Below are positions 8,284 through 16,895 of a DNA stretch of 64,000 nt, in pieces (position 1 is the first letter of the stretch; every line of letters starts with the position of its first letter). Below the pieces are notes generated by a model. It searched no databases, was not told where the DNA came from, and was given only the letters and a program-made list of their open reading frames with translations. The translations under genes were made by a program, and so were the position numbers. The DNA comes from Clostridia bacterium (lineage in GTDB: Bacteria > Bacillota > Clostridia > Oscillospirales > Acutalibacteraceae), in assembly GCA_017403185.1 (NCBI GenBank), contig JAFQON010000031.1, forward strand, positions 1-64,000. Reading direction: 5' to 3'.

Positions 8284-9261
8284 ATGATTATTTCCAAAAC
8301 ACCCGTCAGAATGTCCTTCTTCGGCGGCGGCACCGATTTCCCGGAGTTTTTCAACAGACATCACGGGGCAGTGATATCCACAACCATAGATAAATACTGC
8401 CATGTCAATGTGCGTGAGCTGCCCGGTTTGTTTGAATACAAAACATATCTTTCATATGCCCAAATCGAAAAGGTCAACTCGACAGATGAAATACGGCACC
8501 CAGCAATACGCAATGCAATGAAATGGCTTGAGCTTGAAAACATCTGCCTTAACTATGATGCCGACATCCCCGCAAAAACGGGTCTGGGCACAAGCAGTGC
8601 CTTCTCCGTGGGAATGCTCAACGCTTTTTACACCATGCAGGGCATCGAAAAATCAAAGCGTGAGCTTGCCGACGGCGCAATTTATCTTGAACGCACACTG
8701 TGTGATGAGGACGGCGGCATTCAGGATCAGATTGCCTCTGCCTTCGGCGGCTTCAACAGAATTGATTTTTCCGCCGACGGCTACACTGTGACTCCCGTTG
8801 AATTTGCAGAGGGTAAAAAACAGCAGCTGAATGAAAATCTGATGCTGTTCTTCACGGGTCTTTCACGGTTTTCATTTCAGGTGCAGAAATCAACCAAAAA
8901 GCTTCTTGACAAAAACACAGACAGGCTTATCAGCATATACAAAATGGTTGATGAAGCGGAAGATATTCTCAGGAATCCCAACCGCTCTCTCGATGACTTC
9001 GGGCTTCTGCTCAATGAAACATGGATTCAGAAAAGAGGAATAAACTCCGAAATCTCAACGGATTACATAGATATTTCATACCAAATGGCTATTGATGCAG
9101 GCGCACTCGGCGGAAAGCTTCTCGGTGCAGGCGGCGGCGGATGCCTTCTGTTTTATGTCACACCCGACAAGCAGGCTGCCGTGAGAAGCGCATTGAGCGA
9201 GATGCACGAGGTTAAATTCAAATTTGAAAATGAGGGCACAAAAATTATCTGCCGTGATTAA
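8284..9261 (+). CDS. hddA: GHMP kinase, D-glycero-D-manno-heptose 7-phosphate kinase type
   Basis: A 325-residue GHMP kinase. The N-terminus MIISKTPVRMSFFGGGTDFPEFF, the ATP loop KTGLGTSSAFSVG (near 99) and the C-terminal LGGKLLGAGGGGCLLF match the HddA group, which phosphorylates heptose 7-phosphate at C1 on the way to GDP-D-glycero-alpha-D-manno-heptose. In Gram-positive bacteria that sugar goes into S-layer or capsule glycans. The nearby fused HddC/GmhB gene supports this reading. L-fucose kinases share the fold and cannot be fully excluded. The ribosome site is AAGGTG before ATG 8284. Confidence 0.75.
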   Translation: MIISKTPVRMSFFGGGTDFPEFFNRHHGAVISTTIDKYCHVNVRELPGLFEYKTYLSYAQIEKVNSTDEIRHPAIRNAMKWLELENICLNYDADIPAKTGLGTSSAFSVGMLNAFYTMQGIEKSKRELADGAIYLERTLCDEDGGIQDQIASAFGGFNRIDFSADGYTVTPVEFAEGKKQQLNENLMLFFTGLSRFSFQVQKSTKKLLDKNTDRLISIYKMVDEAEDILRNPNRSLDDFGLLLNETWIQKRGINSEISTDYIDISYQMAIDAGALGGKLLGAGGGGCLLFYVTPDKQAAVRSALSEMHEVKFKFENEGTKIICRD

Positions 9262-9265
9262 CATA

Positions 9266-9299
9266 ACAGCCGTCTTTGCCGACGGCTGTTTTCGTTTTC
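9266..9299 (+). terminator. Intrinsic terminator after the heptose-type kinase
   Basis: ACAGCCGTC and GACGGCTGT form a perfect 9-bp stem (about 9265-9290) followed by TTTTCGTTTTC. It ends the dehydrogenase-kinase transcript just before the next promoter, whose -35 box begins at 9300. Confidence 0.8.
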
Positions 9300-9328
9300 T
9301 TGACATTCCGCCGTTATTGTGATAATCT
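9300..9328 (+). promoter_or_regulatory. Sigma-A promoter for the cupin/HddC-GmhB/radical SAM operon
   Basis: TTGACA (9300-9305), a 17-base spacer and TAATCT (9323-9328) lie 38 bases before the cupin start. The preceding terminator makes this a separate transcription unit from the kinase. Confidence 0.75.
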
Positions 9329-9365
9329 ATAATTTGTATCTTTATGTATTAAACGAGGTTGTCAG

Positions 9366-9719
9366 ATGATAAAAATTATCAAGCCCGATTTTATTTTTGA
9401 GGATGAAAGAGGGACTCTCACCCAGCTTATTCACGAGGGCTACAGTCAGATCAATGTTGTCACATCCAAAGCAGGCGTTGAAAGAGGCAATCACTACCAT
9501 GCTCTTAACAGGGAGGGCTTTTATGTGGTTGAAGGCGCATTTTTGCTTGAAGCGAGCCTTGACGGCAAAAACGAAAGCCACGAATTCAGAAAGGGCGATA
9601 TGTTTATCATCGAGCCGTATGTGATGCACCGCTTTGTTTACCGTGAGGATACGGTGCTGGTTGCATTCTATGATAAGGGCGTTGAGCTGCCCGACGGCAC
9701 AAAGGACATTTTAGAGTGA
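9366..9719 (+). CDS. Small cupin protein, WxcM/FdtA-like
   Basis: A 117-residue single-domain cupin. The first cupin motif is seen in GVERGNHYHALNREGFYVVEGAF (near residues 38-60) with the metal-ligand His pair and Glu, and the second in PYVMHRFVYRE. Relatives in glycan clusters act as dTDP-sugar 3,4-ketoisomerases or 3,5-epimerases. Its place between the heptose-type kinase and the HddC-type transferase suggests a sugar isomerase or sensor in the same glycan pathway. The substrate is not visible. GAGG precedes the ATG. Confidence 0.7.
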   Translation: MIKIIKPDFIFEDERGTLTQLIHEGYSQINVVTSKAGVERGNHYHALNREGFYVVEGAFLLEASLDGKNESHEFRKGDMFIIEPYVMHRFVYREDTVLVAFYDKGVELPDGTKDILE

Positions 9720-9734
9720 CGGGAGTAGATTGAG

Positions 9735-10988
9735 TTGGAAGCAATTGTGCTTGCAGGCGGATTCGGAACAAGGCTGAGAGAATGCGTAAGCGATATCCCC
9801 AAGCCCCTTGCGCCCGTTGACGGCACCCCGTTTATTCACTATCTTCTTGATTATCTTTATGCTAACGGAGTTCACCGAGCGGTTATCTCTACAGGCTATC
9901 TTGCCGAAGCAATTGAAAATGATATCGGCGGCAGCTACAGAGGCATGACGGTTGAATACAGCCGTGAGTTCTCGCCTCTCGGCACGGGCGGCGGCATAAA
10001 AAAAGCCCTCGGCAAATGCACCGAAGAGAATGTTGTTGTTATTAACGGAGATTCGTTTTTTGATGTTGACCTTTTTGCAATGAAAAAGGTGCACGAGAGC
10101 TCAGGCTGCCCCGTTACCCTTGCCGCAAAGCACATTGAAAACGCCTGCCGTTCGGGGCTTCTTGATTTCAAAAACGGCAGACTTTGCGGGTTTATTGAGA
10201 ACGGAATTGCTCCGTCGGGATATATAAACGGCGGTGTTTACTTCATAAAAAGAACTTTTCTTAACTGCATCACAGATGAAAAATTTTCATTTGAGAATGC
10301 GGTTCTGGCAAATCCCGAGTTTGAAATCGGCGTCTTTGAGAGTGACGGATATTTTATTGACATCGGCATCCCCGAAGCCTATGCGCTCGCTCAGGCAAAC
10401 AAGGAAAAGCTCGTTTCAAAAAGAGTGCGCAGTGCGGTTTTTGTTGACCGTGACGGCACAATAAACAGAGATACCGTTCATCTTTACAGAAAAGAAGAAT
10501 TTGAATTTCTGCCCGATGCGGATAAAGCGATAGCCGAATTGAAAAAAAAGGGTTTTCTTGTAATCGTAATCACAAATCAGGCCGGCATTGCAAAGGGGCT
10601 TTATAATACGGAGGATGTTGATATTCTTCATGAATATGTTGATTCGCTTCTCTGCCAAAAGCACTCCGTTATCGCAGACGGCTATTATTACTGCCCTCAC
10701 CACCCCGAGGCGGTTGTTGAAGCTTTGCGCCTTGACTGCCCTTGCAGAAAGCCGAAAGCGGGGCTTATTCTCAAAGCTGTTGATGACTTTGAAAAAATCG
10801 GCATAAAAATTGATCTCAGCCGCAGCATAACAATCGGCAACAGAATGTCTGATGTTTATGCGGGAATTAATGCAGGAACGAAAGAAAACATTCTTATCGG
10901 CTCTGACGAAACAGATTACAATTGCACCGCTTCGGCGGTATACGGCAGCCTTTATGAGGCGGCTGACAATATAAAGCAGGTGTTTTAA
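9735..10988 (+). CDS. Fused HddC nucleotidyltransferase and GmhB bisphosphate phosphatase
   Basis: A 417-residue two-domain protein. Residues 1-225 are a sugar-1-phosphate nucleotidyltransferase: LAGGFGTRL at the start, NGDSFFDVD near 97, GYINGGVYF further on. Residues about 232-417 are a histidinol-phosphatase-type HAD phosphatase of the GmhB group: DRDGT at 238-242, ITNQAG, and the zinc-binding CPHHP...CPC set. In the D-manno-heptose pathway GmhB removes the 7-phosphate of heptose 1,7-bisphosphate and HddC then adds GMP, so the fusion joins consecutive steps. The start is TTG at 9735; the frame has no better start and the first residues fit the family exactly. Confidence 0.82.
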   Translation: MEAIVLAGGFGTRLRECVSDIPKPLAPVDGTPFIHYLLDYLYANGVHRAVISTGYLAEAIENDIGGSYRGMTVEYSREFSPLGTGGGIKKALGKCTEENVVVINGDSFFDVDLFAMKKVHESSGCPVTLAAKHIENACRSGLLDFKNGRLCGFIENGIAPSGYINGGVYFIKRTFLNCITDEKFSFENAVLANPEFEIGVFESDGYFIDIGIPEAYALAQANKEKLVSKRVRSAVFVDRDGTINRDTVHLYRKEEFEFLPDADKAIAELKKKGFLVIVITNQAGIAKGLYNTEDVDILHEYVDSLLCQKHSVIADGYYYCPHHPEAVVEALRLDCPCRKPKAGLILKAVDDFEKIGIKIDLSRSITIGNRMSDVYAGINAGTKENILIGSDETDYNCTASAVYGSLYEAADNIKQVF

Positions 10989-10990
10989 TT

Positions 10991-12907
10991 TTGAAAAACA
11001 TTTATTTTATTCAGGTTGGGTTTGCATTTGATAAATCCGTTTATCTTCCGTATGCAACGGGCACAATCGTTGCGTACTGCAAAGCACAGCCTGATATCGC
11101 TGCGGAATACAGCTTCCCCGAAATAATCTTCCGCAGAGACGATGTTGAAAACATCGTTGACAAAATGGAAAATCCATATATTGCCGCCTTTTCGACCTAT
11201 GTATGGAATGTTGAATTCAACAAAGCTCTTGCAAAGGCGGTCAAGAAGAAATACCCCGAATGCCTTATTGTTTTCGGCGGTCACAGCGTTTCGGAACGCA
11301 TGGAATTTCTCAAAAAAGACTATATTGATATTCTCACTCTCGGCGAGGGCGAAGAGGTAACGGCAAATCTTCTGCGAGCACTCAGAGACGGCAACGACCT
11401 TTCGGATTGCGCAGGCATTGCATTCAGGGACACCGACGGCAGCAGCATACTCACCGCACCCCACTGCCCCGAATCCGTTGAGGATTATCCGTCACCTTAT
11501 CTCACGGGCGTTTTTGATTCCATTATCGAAAAGAACCCCGACACAATGTTTGACACCATTATCGAAACAAACAGAGGCTGCCCGTATAACTGCGCATACT
11601 GCGACTGGAGCAACCACAAAAAGCTCAGGCTTTTCCCCATGGAAAAGGTCAAGGGCGAGCTCAAATGGCTCTCTGACCACAATATTGAATACTGCTTCTG
11701 TGCCGATTCAAACTTCGGTATGTTTGAGCGTGATGAAGAAATTGCGCAATATATTGTTGAGCTTAACAGCCAAACAGGCTTCCCGAAGGTGTTCAGACCG
11801 TGCTATGAAAAGAACAGTGCGGAGAGAGTTTTCAGAATCTCCAAGGCTCTTAATTCAAGGGGGCTTGACAAAGGTGCAACCATGGCATATCAGACCCTTT
11901 GCGATGATGCGCTGAAAAACATCAACCGCAAAAACCTTACCATGGAGCATTTTTCAGACCTTATGGCGAGCTACACCAATGCAAACATCCCCACCTATTC
12001 CGAGCTCATTCTCGGCCTGCCGGGCGAAACGGCAGAAAGCTTCTGTCAGGGTCTTTGCAAGCTTCTGCGTGCAGGTCAGCACAATTCAATAAGCGTATAT
12101 TATTGCGAATTGCTGCCGAATGCCCCGATGTGTGACCCCGAATATATGAAAAAATTCAGAATCGAGCCCATGAAGGTTCAATTCAACCATATCCACTCCG
12201 CAAGCGAAAAAAAAGATAATATCCCCGAATATTCCTACCTTGTGCGCTCAACAAGCACCCTTTCAAGGGAGGACTGGGTATTCTCAAACCTCTTCTCAAT
12301 CTGCCTGCAATGCTTCCACAGCCTCGGTCTGCTCAGGCACTTTGCAATCTATGCCTATCATTCGCTCGGAATTGATTACTACGATTTCTACTCAAAGCTG
12401 CTTGAATTCTGCCTTAATGACAGCGGAATTCTCGGCGACCTTTTCAGAGAAATAAAGCGAAAGCTTGACGGCTCTCTTGAAGGCGACTGGAATCACAGCA
12501 ACCCCGTATTCGGCAATGTCACCTGGTTCTTTGAAGAAGGATTATTTCTTGAAATGCTTTATAATCCCGATGAATACAACAAAATTCTTGAGGATTTTGT
12601 CAAACCCCTGACGGGCGGCGGAGAAATTTTTGAAAACCTTCGGATTTATCAGGTGAATTCGGTCAAAAAGCCCTTCGAAAGCGAAAAGAGCTTTGAATGC
12701 GCCTATGATTTCGCCGAATATTTCCGCTCGGTTGCATCGGATAAGAATTTTGAGCTTAAAAAGAAAAGCACCGCCTTCACATTCAGGGCGGCTAAGAAAT
12801 ATGAGGATTGGCCGACCTTTGCCAAAGAAACCGTATGGTACGGCAGGCGTAAAGGTGCAACACTTTACACGAACAATCCCGCTATGATTGAATCACATGA
12901 GATATAA
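10991..12907 (+). CDS. B12-binding-type radical SAM protein
   Basis: A 638-residue protein. Residues 1-140 resemble a cobalamin-binding Rossmann domain (IVFGGHSV, LGEGEEV near 112-116). The radical SAM core follows, with the iron-sulphur motif CPYNCAYC at Cys197, Cys201 and Cys204 and the TNRG lead-in. Residues beyond about 400 are unassigned. Such proteins do methyl transfers or radical rearrangements; none can be assigned. It starts at TTG 10991, two bases after the fusion gene stop, so it belongs to the same operon, and a role in modifying the glycan or its lipid carrier is an inference. A terminator follows its stop. Confidence 0.8.
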   Translation: MKNIYFIQVGFAFDKSVYLPYATGTIVAYCKAQPDIAAEYSFPEIIFRRDDVENIVDKMENPYIAAFSTYVWNVEFNKALAKAVKKKYPECLIVFGGHSVSERMEFLKKDYIDILTLGEGEEVTANLLRALRDGNDLSDCAGIAFRDTDGSSILTAPHCPESVEDYPSPYLTGVFDSIIEKNPDTMFDTIIETNRGCPYNCAYCDWSNHKKLRLFPMEKVKGELKWLSDHNIEYCFCADSNFGMFERDEEIAQYIVELNSQTGFPKVFRPCYEKNSAERVFRISKALNSRGLDKGATMAYQTLCDDALKNINRKNLTMEHFSDLMASYTNANIPTYSELILGLPGETAESFCQGLCKLLRAGQHNSISVYYCELLPNAPMCDPEYMKKFRIEPMKVQFNHIHSASEKKDNIPEYSYLVRSTSTLSREDWVFSNLFSICLQCFHSLGLLRHFAIYAYHSLGIDYYDFYSKLLEFCLNDSGILGDLFREIKRKLDGSLEGDWNHSNPVFGNVTWFFEEGLFLEMLYNPDEYNKILEDFVKPLTGGGEIFENLRIYQVNSVKKPFESEKSFECAYDFAEYFRSVASDKNFELKKKSTAFTFRAAKKYEDWPTFAKETVWYGRRKGATLYTNNPAMIESHEI

Positions 12908-12910
12908 AGA

Positions 12911-12940
12911 AAAGGTTTGCACATAGCCGTGCAAACCTTT
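12911..12940. terminator. Bidirectional terminator between convergent genes
   Basis: AAAGGTTTGCAC (12911-12922) pairs exactly with 12929-12940 across a six-base loop. T-rich tracts on both sides let it serve the radical SAM gene on plus and the membrane gene on minus. Confidence 0.85.
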
Positions 12941-12946
12941 TTGTTA

Positions 12947-13825
12947 TTATTTTGCTTTGTTTTTTGCTTTTGAAGCAGTTGATTTTATTAAGGATGAAAA
13001 AAGACTCTCCGCCGTTTTACCTTCCCTCACAAAAAGAGTTATCATCATCAGCATTACCGATGCGGAAAGGAAGGCATACTTCATATCCATAAATGCAGGC
13101 ACAACGTCGAAGGCTGCCGCAACAAAATATCCGAACACCTCGCCGATGCTCTTTTTTGACTTTATCGCATAAACGGCAAACACGAGAAGTATTATTGCAG
13201 CGACAAGCAAAGCAATTGAACTCCATATCTGCGTAACAAACGAGTGAACGGTTATGGTGAATTTGAATATATAAAGAACTCTTGCCGCAGCGGCAAAAAG
13301 TACAAGCCCTTCCGCTGCAAAAACCAACTTTTTCCACACCGCTGATTCTTTAAGCTCATCCGAAAGACATACACACGAAACCGCAACGGCGGCAGGTGCG
13401 CATATGATTACGGCAGACTGAATGTAAGGCATCGTATCTGCAAATGAAATCAGCAGACTTAATGCCGCAGCAACGGGCAGCAGATAAAAATGCTGCGAAG
13501 CAATGATGACAAAAGAAGCAAAGCACACCGTGAACAAAACCTCAAATGAAATCAGCCTGTAGGATATAACCACGCCGAGAAGCAGCGCTACGGTTAAAAT
13601 CGCAAATATGCTCTGCACGGTAAACGAACCAAAGCTTTTTCTTGTGAGAGCGGTAATCATATAAAACGAAAAAACAAGACCCGCGGCTATCTCAACAACA
13701 ATATTCCTCGGCTCCGTCATACCGCTTTCAATAGCTTCAAAGAAGATTTTGCTGAGCATAACCACAGCAAGAATCGGTAAGAACTTTATGTTTTCTTTCA
13801 AATCCTTCATACCGTTTTTTAACAT
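12947..13825 (-). CDS. Polytopic membrane protein of unknown function
   Basis: A 292-residue protein with about eight hydrophobic segments spread evenly and a short Lys/Ala-rich C-terminal tail (KSTASKAKNKAK). I recognise no family motif. It is a single minus-strand gene inside an otherwise plus-strand glycan cluster, convergent with the radical SAM gene and divergent from the epimerase. The ATG at 13825 follows AAGGGGCAG. A transport or flippase role is possible from context only. Confidence 0.6.
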   Translation of the reverse strand: MLKNGMKDLKENIKFLPILAVVMLSKIFFEAIESGMTEPRNIVVEIAAGLVFSFYMITALTRKSFGSFTVQSIFAILTVALLLGVVISYRLISFEVLFTVCFASFVIIASQHFYLLPVAAALSLLISFADTMPYIQSAVIICAPAAVAVSCVCLSDELKESAVWKKLVFAAEGLVLFAAAARVLYIFKFTITVHSFVTQIWSSIALLVAAIILLVFAVYAIKSKKSIGEVFGYFVAAAFDVVPAFMDMKYAFLSASVMLMMITLFVREGKTAESLFSSLIKSTASKAKNKAK

Positions 13826-13871
13826 TTGTATCTGCCCCTTATTTTTAAGATAAGTAAAAGTTTAACAATAA

Positions 13872-13900
13872 TTGACTAAAGTAAAAAAATGTGATAAAGT
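13872..13900 (+). promoter_or_regulatory. Promoter of the NAD-dependent epimerase
   Basis: TTGACT (13872-13877), a 17-base spacer and TAAAGT (13895-13900) lie 32 bases before the ATG at 13933. The GGAAG ribosome site at 13919-13923 lies between. Confidence 0.6.
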
Positions 13901-13932
13901 AAATACACAATAAAACAACGGAAGTGACTAAT

Positions 13933-14868
13933 ATGCTTGATATTCTCGTTACGGGCGGCGCAGGCTACATAGGCTCTGTGCTTGTTCCCTTGCTTTTGTC
14001 AAAGGGCTGCCGTGTTACGGTGCTTGATAATTTTTTCTATAATCAAAGCCCCTTGCTTGACTGCTGCGCAAACCCGAACTTCACAATGATAAATGCCGAT
14101 GCACGCAACGAAAACGCCGTGCGTGAAGCAATGAAGGGCAAGGATTACATAATCCCTCTTGCTGCCCTTGCAGGCTTCCCCATCTGTGACAAAGAGGCTT
14201 GCTCGGCTTATTCAATCAATCTTGATGCCGTGAAAATGATTCTGCGCCTGCGAGAAAACGGTCAGCGCATCATTTTCCCCTGCACAAACAGCGGCTACGG
14301 CCTTGGCGAGGGCGAGAAATTCTGCACCGAGAACTCACCTATAAAGCCTATTTCAATTTACGGCAAAAGCAAGGTTGAGGCTGAGGCTGCAGTGCTCAGC
14401 GAGAGCGGAACAACCGCATTCAGATTTGCAACTCTTTTCGGTGCTTCGCCGAGAATGAGGACCGACCTGCTTGTCAACGACTTTGTTTACAGAGCGGTTT
14501 TTGACCGCACGCTTGTTGTGTTTGAAGGCAGCTTCAAAAGAAACTATCTTCATGTCAGGGATGCCGCAAACGCCTTTTGGTTTGCTGTTGAAAATTTTGA
14601 AAAAATGGAAGGCGGCACACATAACTGCGGTCTCTCCGACTCAAATCTTTCAAAAATCGAGCTTTGCGAAAAAATCAAAGCAATTCTTCCCAAATTCATT
14701 TATATAGAGGCCCCCATCGGTGAGGACCCCGACAAACGAAACTACATCGTTTCAAACGAAAAGCTTGAGGGGCTCGGCTGGAGACCCGAATATTCGCTTG
14801 ACGACGGTATCAGAGAGCTTGTAAAAGCTTATCAGATAATCAAAAACAACAAATTCTCAAACATCTGA
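13933..14868 (+). CDS. NAD-dependent nucleotide-sugar epimerase/dehydratase
   Basis: A 311-residue short-chain dehydrogenase of the extended type. VTGGAGYIGS near the N-terminus binds NAD, LAALAG is the usual downstream loop, and YGKSK (near 142) supplies the catalytic Tyr and Lys. Enzymes of this group oxidise a nucleotide-linked sugar transiently to epimerise, dehydrate or reduce it. The conserved catalytic Thr/Ser region reads PCTNSGYG. The start is ATG 13933 rather than GTG 13924, because the GTG is part of the ribosome site. It fits the glycan-precursor cluster; GDP-heptose or UDP-sugar could be the substrate. Confidence 0.85.
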   Translation: MLDILVTGGAGYIGSVLVPLLLSKGCRVTVLDNFFYNQSPLLDCCANPNFTMINADARNENAVREAMKGKDYIIPLAALAGFPICDKEACSAYSINLDAVKMILRLRENGQRIIFPCTNSGYGLGEGEKFCTENSPIKPISIYGKSKVEAEAAVLSESGTTAFRFATLFGASPRMRTDLLVNDFVYRAVFDRTLVVFEGSFKRNYLHVRDAANAFWFAVENFEKMEGGTHNCGLSDSNLSKIELCEKIKAILPKFIYIEAPIGEDPDKRNYIVSNEKLEGLGWRPEYSLDDGIRELVKAYQIIKNNKFSNI

Positions 14869-14873
14869 TTATT

Positions 14874-14905
14874 CAGGGTGCATTTTCGATGCACCCTGAT
14901 TTTTT
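14874..14905. terminator. Bidirectional terminator
   Basis: CAGGGTGCAT (14874-14883) pairs exactly with 14889-14898 and is followed on plus by ATTTTTTTG. It ends the epimerase and lies next to the end of the minus-strand membrane gene at 14908. Confidence 0.85.
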
Positions 14906-14907
14906 TG

Positions 14908-16137
14908 TCAGCCCGAGATATCCCGCTGAACAGACAGCGCATAGACAAGATAAATCAAAACCAAAAACAGCTTTTTGTTTTTTAAGAAATCGCCGATTTG
15001 GGCAACCGCTTTTTCAAACGGCTCATCCTTCATGAAGAACATAAAGAATATCAGACCGAATTGAGTGAGCACCCCGCCCTGAATCCAGCGGATATAATCA
15101 ACTGCAATAAGGCTGTAGAGGGGAACAATCAGTGTTGACAGCATGAAGCAGGCATAAACAAACCTTTTACCCTTATTTTCCGTATTCTTTATACATCTTA
15201 TCCATATAATCCAGAATAAAGCAAACACAAAAAATGCGAGCGACATTATTGAGATAAGACCTCTGAAATTGTTGAGATAAGTGATATTGGTGAATTTGAA
15301 AAGCTCAAGGAATGTTTCCCACAGCGATAAATCGGCGTATTGATCGGTTGAAAGCTCCAATGCCGAGGGCACATGATTATAGAAATAGAAGCCGAGATTA
15401 AAGAGTGCAGTGTCACTGAGGTCATAGGATGCTCTTTCCTGTGCAATTTCACACATTTTTTCAAACGGAATCGTGACCGTATCCGTGCCGTAAAGCACAC
15501 AATAAAGAAGCGATGCCGCAGTAAAGCCTGCAGTCAGCACAAAAACGGCTTTTCGCTCACCTTTTCTCTCCTGAGTAAATGTGAGATAAAACGAAGCAAG
15601 AATAACAAGAGGAAAAAACGAAAGAACAAATCCCTGATGAATAAAAACGCCTGCCACACACAAAATCGGCACAAGCCACTGAAGATATCTGTTGCAAAGA
15701 AACACAATTGCAATAAGAGCAACGAGAAACATAAAGATATCCAGGAAGCCCATGAATTTGGTGAAATTCGCAAAAGCAAACGGCCCTGAAACAAGGAAGA
15801 GCGCGAAAACGAGCGCATGAGGTTTCAGCTCTTGCTTCACTCCGCTGATAATTCTGCCCGCAAGAATTGATGCCAGAATGATTGTAATAAAGACAAATAT
15901 GATTACAAATCTGTTTATCCAATCAATATCGGGGCTGTCGGTTAGCCAATTAACAATTGTTCCTACAAGAAGCCTTGATGTTTTACCCATTGAAAAATCC
16001 ACAAGGTAATAAACATAAAGGTATTCCCCGACACCTTTCATGGGTGTGAGATTGATTATTGCCTGAATTGTAAGAGCGGCAAAAATCATAAGGCTGTACT
16101 TATAATCAGAAAAAAGCTTCAATGCTTTATCTTTCAT
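14908..16137 (-). CDS. Polytopic membrane protein, EpsG-like in shape
   Basis: A 409-residue protein with about ten hydrophobic segments. A HQGF motif (near 164) in a membrane-border position and a later DYIRWIQGG recall EpsG/Wzy-type polysaccharide polymerases and related GT-C proteins, but similarity is by pattern only. The ATG at 16137 is chosen because AGGTGG lies eight bases before it; an upstream GTG at 16149 has no such site. The start is 14 bases after the ABC ATPase stop, so it is probably co-transcribed with the amino acid transporter, an odd pairing. Confidence 0.6.
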   Translation of the reverse strand: MKDKALKLFSDYKYSLMIFAALTIQAIINLTPMKGVGEYLYVYYLVDFSMGKTSRLLVGTIVNWLTDSPDIDWINRFVIIFVFITIILASILAGRIISGVKQELKPHALVFALFLVSGPFAFANFTKFMGFLDIFMFLVALIAIVFLCNRYLQWLVPILCVAGVFIHQGFVLSFFPLVILASFYLTFTQERKGERKAVFVLTAGFTAASLLYCVLYGTDTVTIPFEKMCEIAQERASYDLSDTALFNLGFYFYNHVPSALELSTDQYADLSLWETFLELFKFTNITYLNNFRGLISIMSLAFFVFALFWIIWIRCIKNTENKGKRFVYACFMLSTLIVPLYSLIAVDYIRWIQGGVLTQFGLIFFMFFMKDEPFEKAVAQIGDFLKNKKLFLVLIYLVYALSVQRDISG

Positions 16138-16151
16138 ATTTATAACCACCT

Positions 16152-16895
16152 TTAAATAAGAACCTTCGAAAGGAATTCCTTAAGACGGGGATGCTTCGGA
16201 TTTGCAAAGAAATCCTGAGGATTATTCTCTTCCATTATAACTCCCTCATCCATAAAGATAACCCTTGAACCGACTTCCTTTGCAAAGCCCATTTCGTGGG
16301 TAACAACAACCATTGTCATGCCCGACTGCGCAAGCTCCTTCATAACCTCGAGCACCTCGCCGACCATTTCGGGGTCAAGTGCCGATGTGGGCTCGTCAAA
16401 AAGCATAACCTCGGGGTTCATTGCAAGCGCACGCACGATTGCAACTCTCTGCTTCTGACCGCCCGAAAGCTGCGACGGGTAAGCGTTTGCCTTATCTGCA
16501 AGACCGACTCTCTCAAGAAGCTCAACTGCTTTTTGGTTGGCTTCTTCTTTTTTCATCTTGCCCAGCTTAACGGGAGCAAGAGTAATATTCTTAAGAATTG
16601 TGTGGTTATTGAAAAGATTGAACTGCTGAAACACCATGCCCATCTTTTCGCGGTGCTTATTTATGTTGACCTTTTTATCAGTAATATCAACACCGTCAAA
16701 CTCTATTGTGCCTTCTGTAGGCTCTTCGAGCCTGTTAAGGCAGCGCAGGAAGGTTGATTTGCCCGACCCTGAAGGACCGATTACAACAACCACTTCGCCT
16801 TTTTTTATTTCGGTATCAATGCCCTTGAGAACCTCGAGCGAGCCGAAGCTCTTTTTAAGACCCGATACTTTGATGATAGTGTTATCAGTGGTCAC
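16152..16895 (-). CDS. Polar amino acid ABC transporter ATPase
   Basis: A 247-residue ATP-binding subunit of the GlnQ/HisP type. Walker A is GPSGSGKST, the signature LSGGQKQRV, Walker [15 protein letters not shown], and the switch His lies in VVTHEMG. It powers uptake through the adjacent permease. The start is GTG 16895: AAAGGAGG lies ten bases upstream, while the longer TTG frame starts inside that site. It overlaps the permease end by 11 bases. Confidence 0.93.
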   Translation of the reverse strand: MTTDNTIIKVSGLKKSFGSLEVLKGIDTEIKKGEVVVVIGPSGSGKSTFLRCLNRLEEPTEGTIEFDGVDITDKKVNINKHREKMGMVFQQFNLFNNHTILKNITLAPVKLGKMKKEEANQKAVELLERVGLADKANAYPSQLSGGQKQRVAIVRALAMNPEVMLFDEPTSALDPEMVGEVLEVMKELAQSGMTMVVVTHEMGFAKEVGSRVIFMDEGVIMEENNPQDFFANPKHPRLKEFLSKVLI

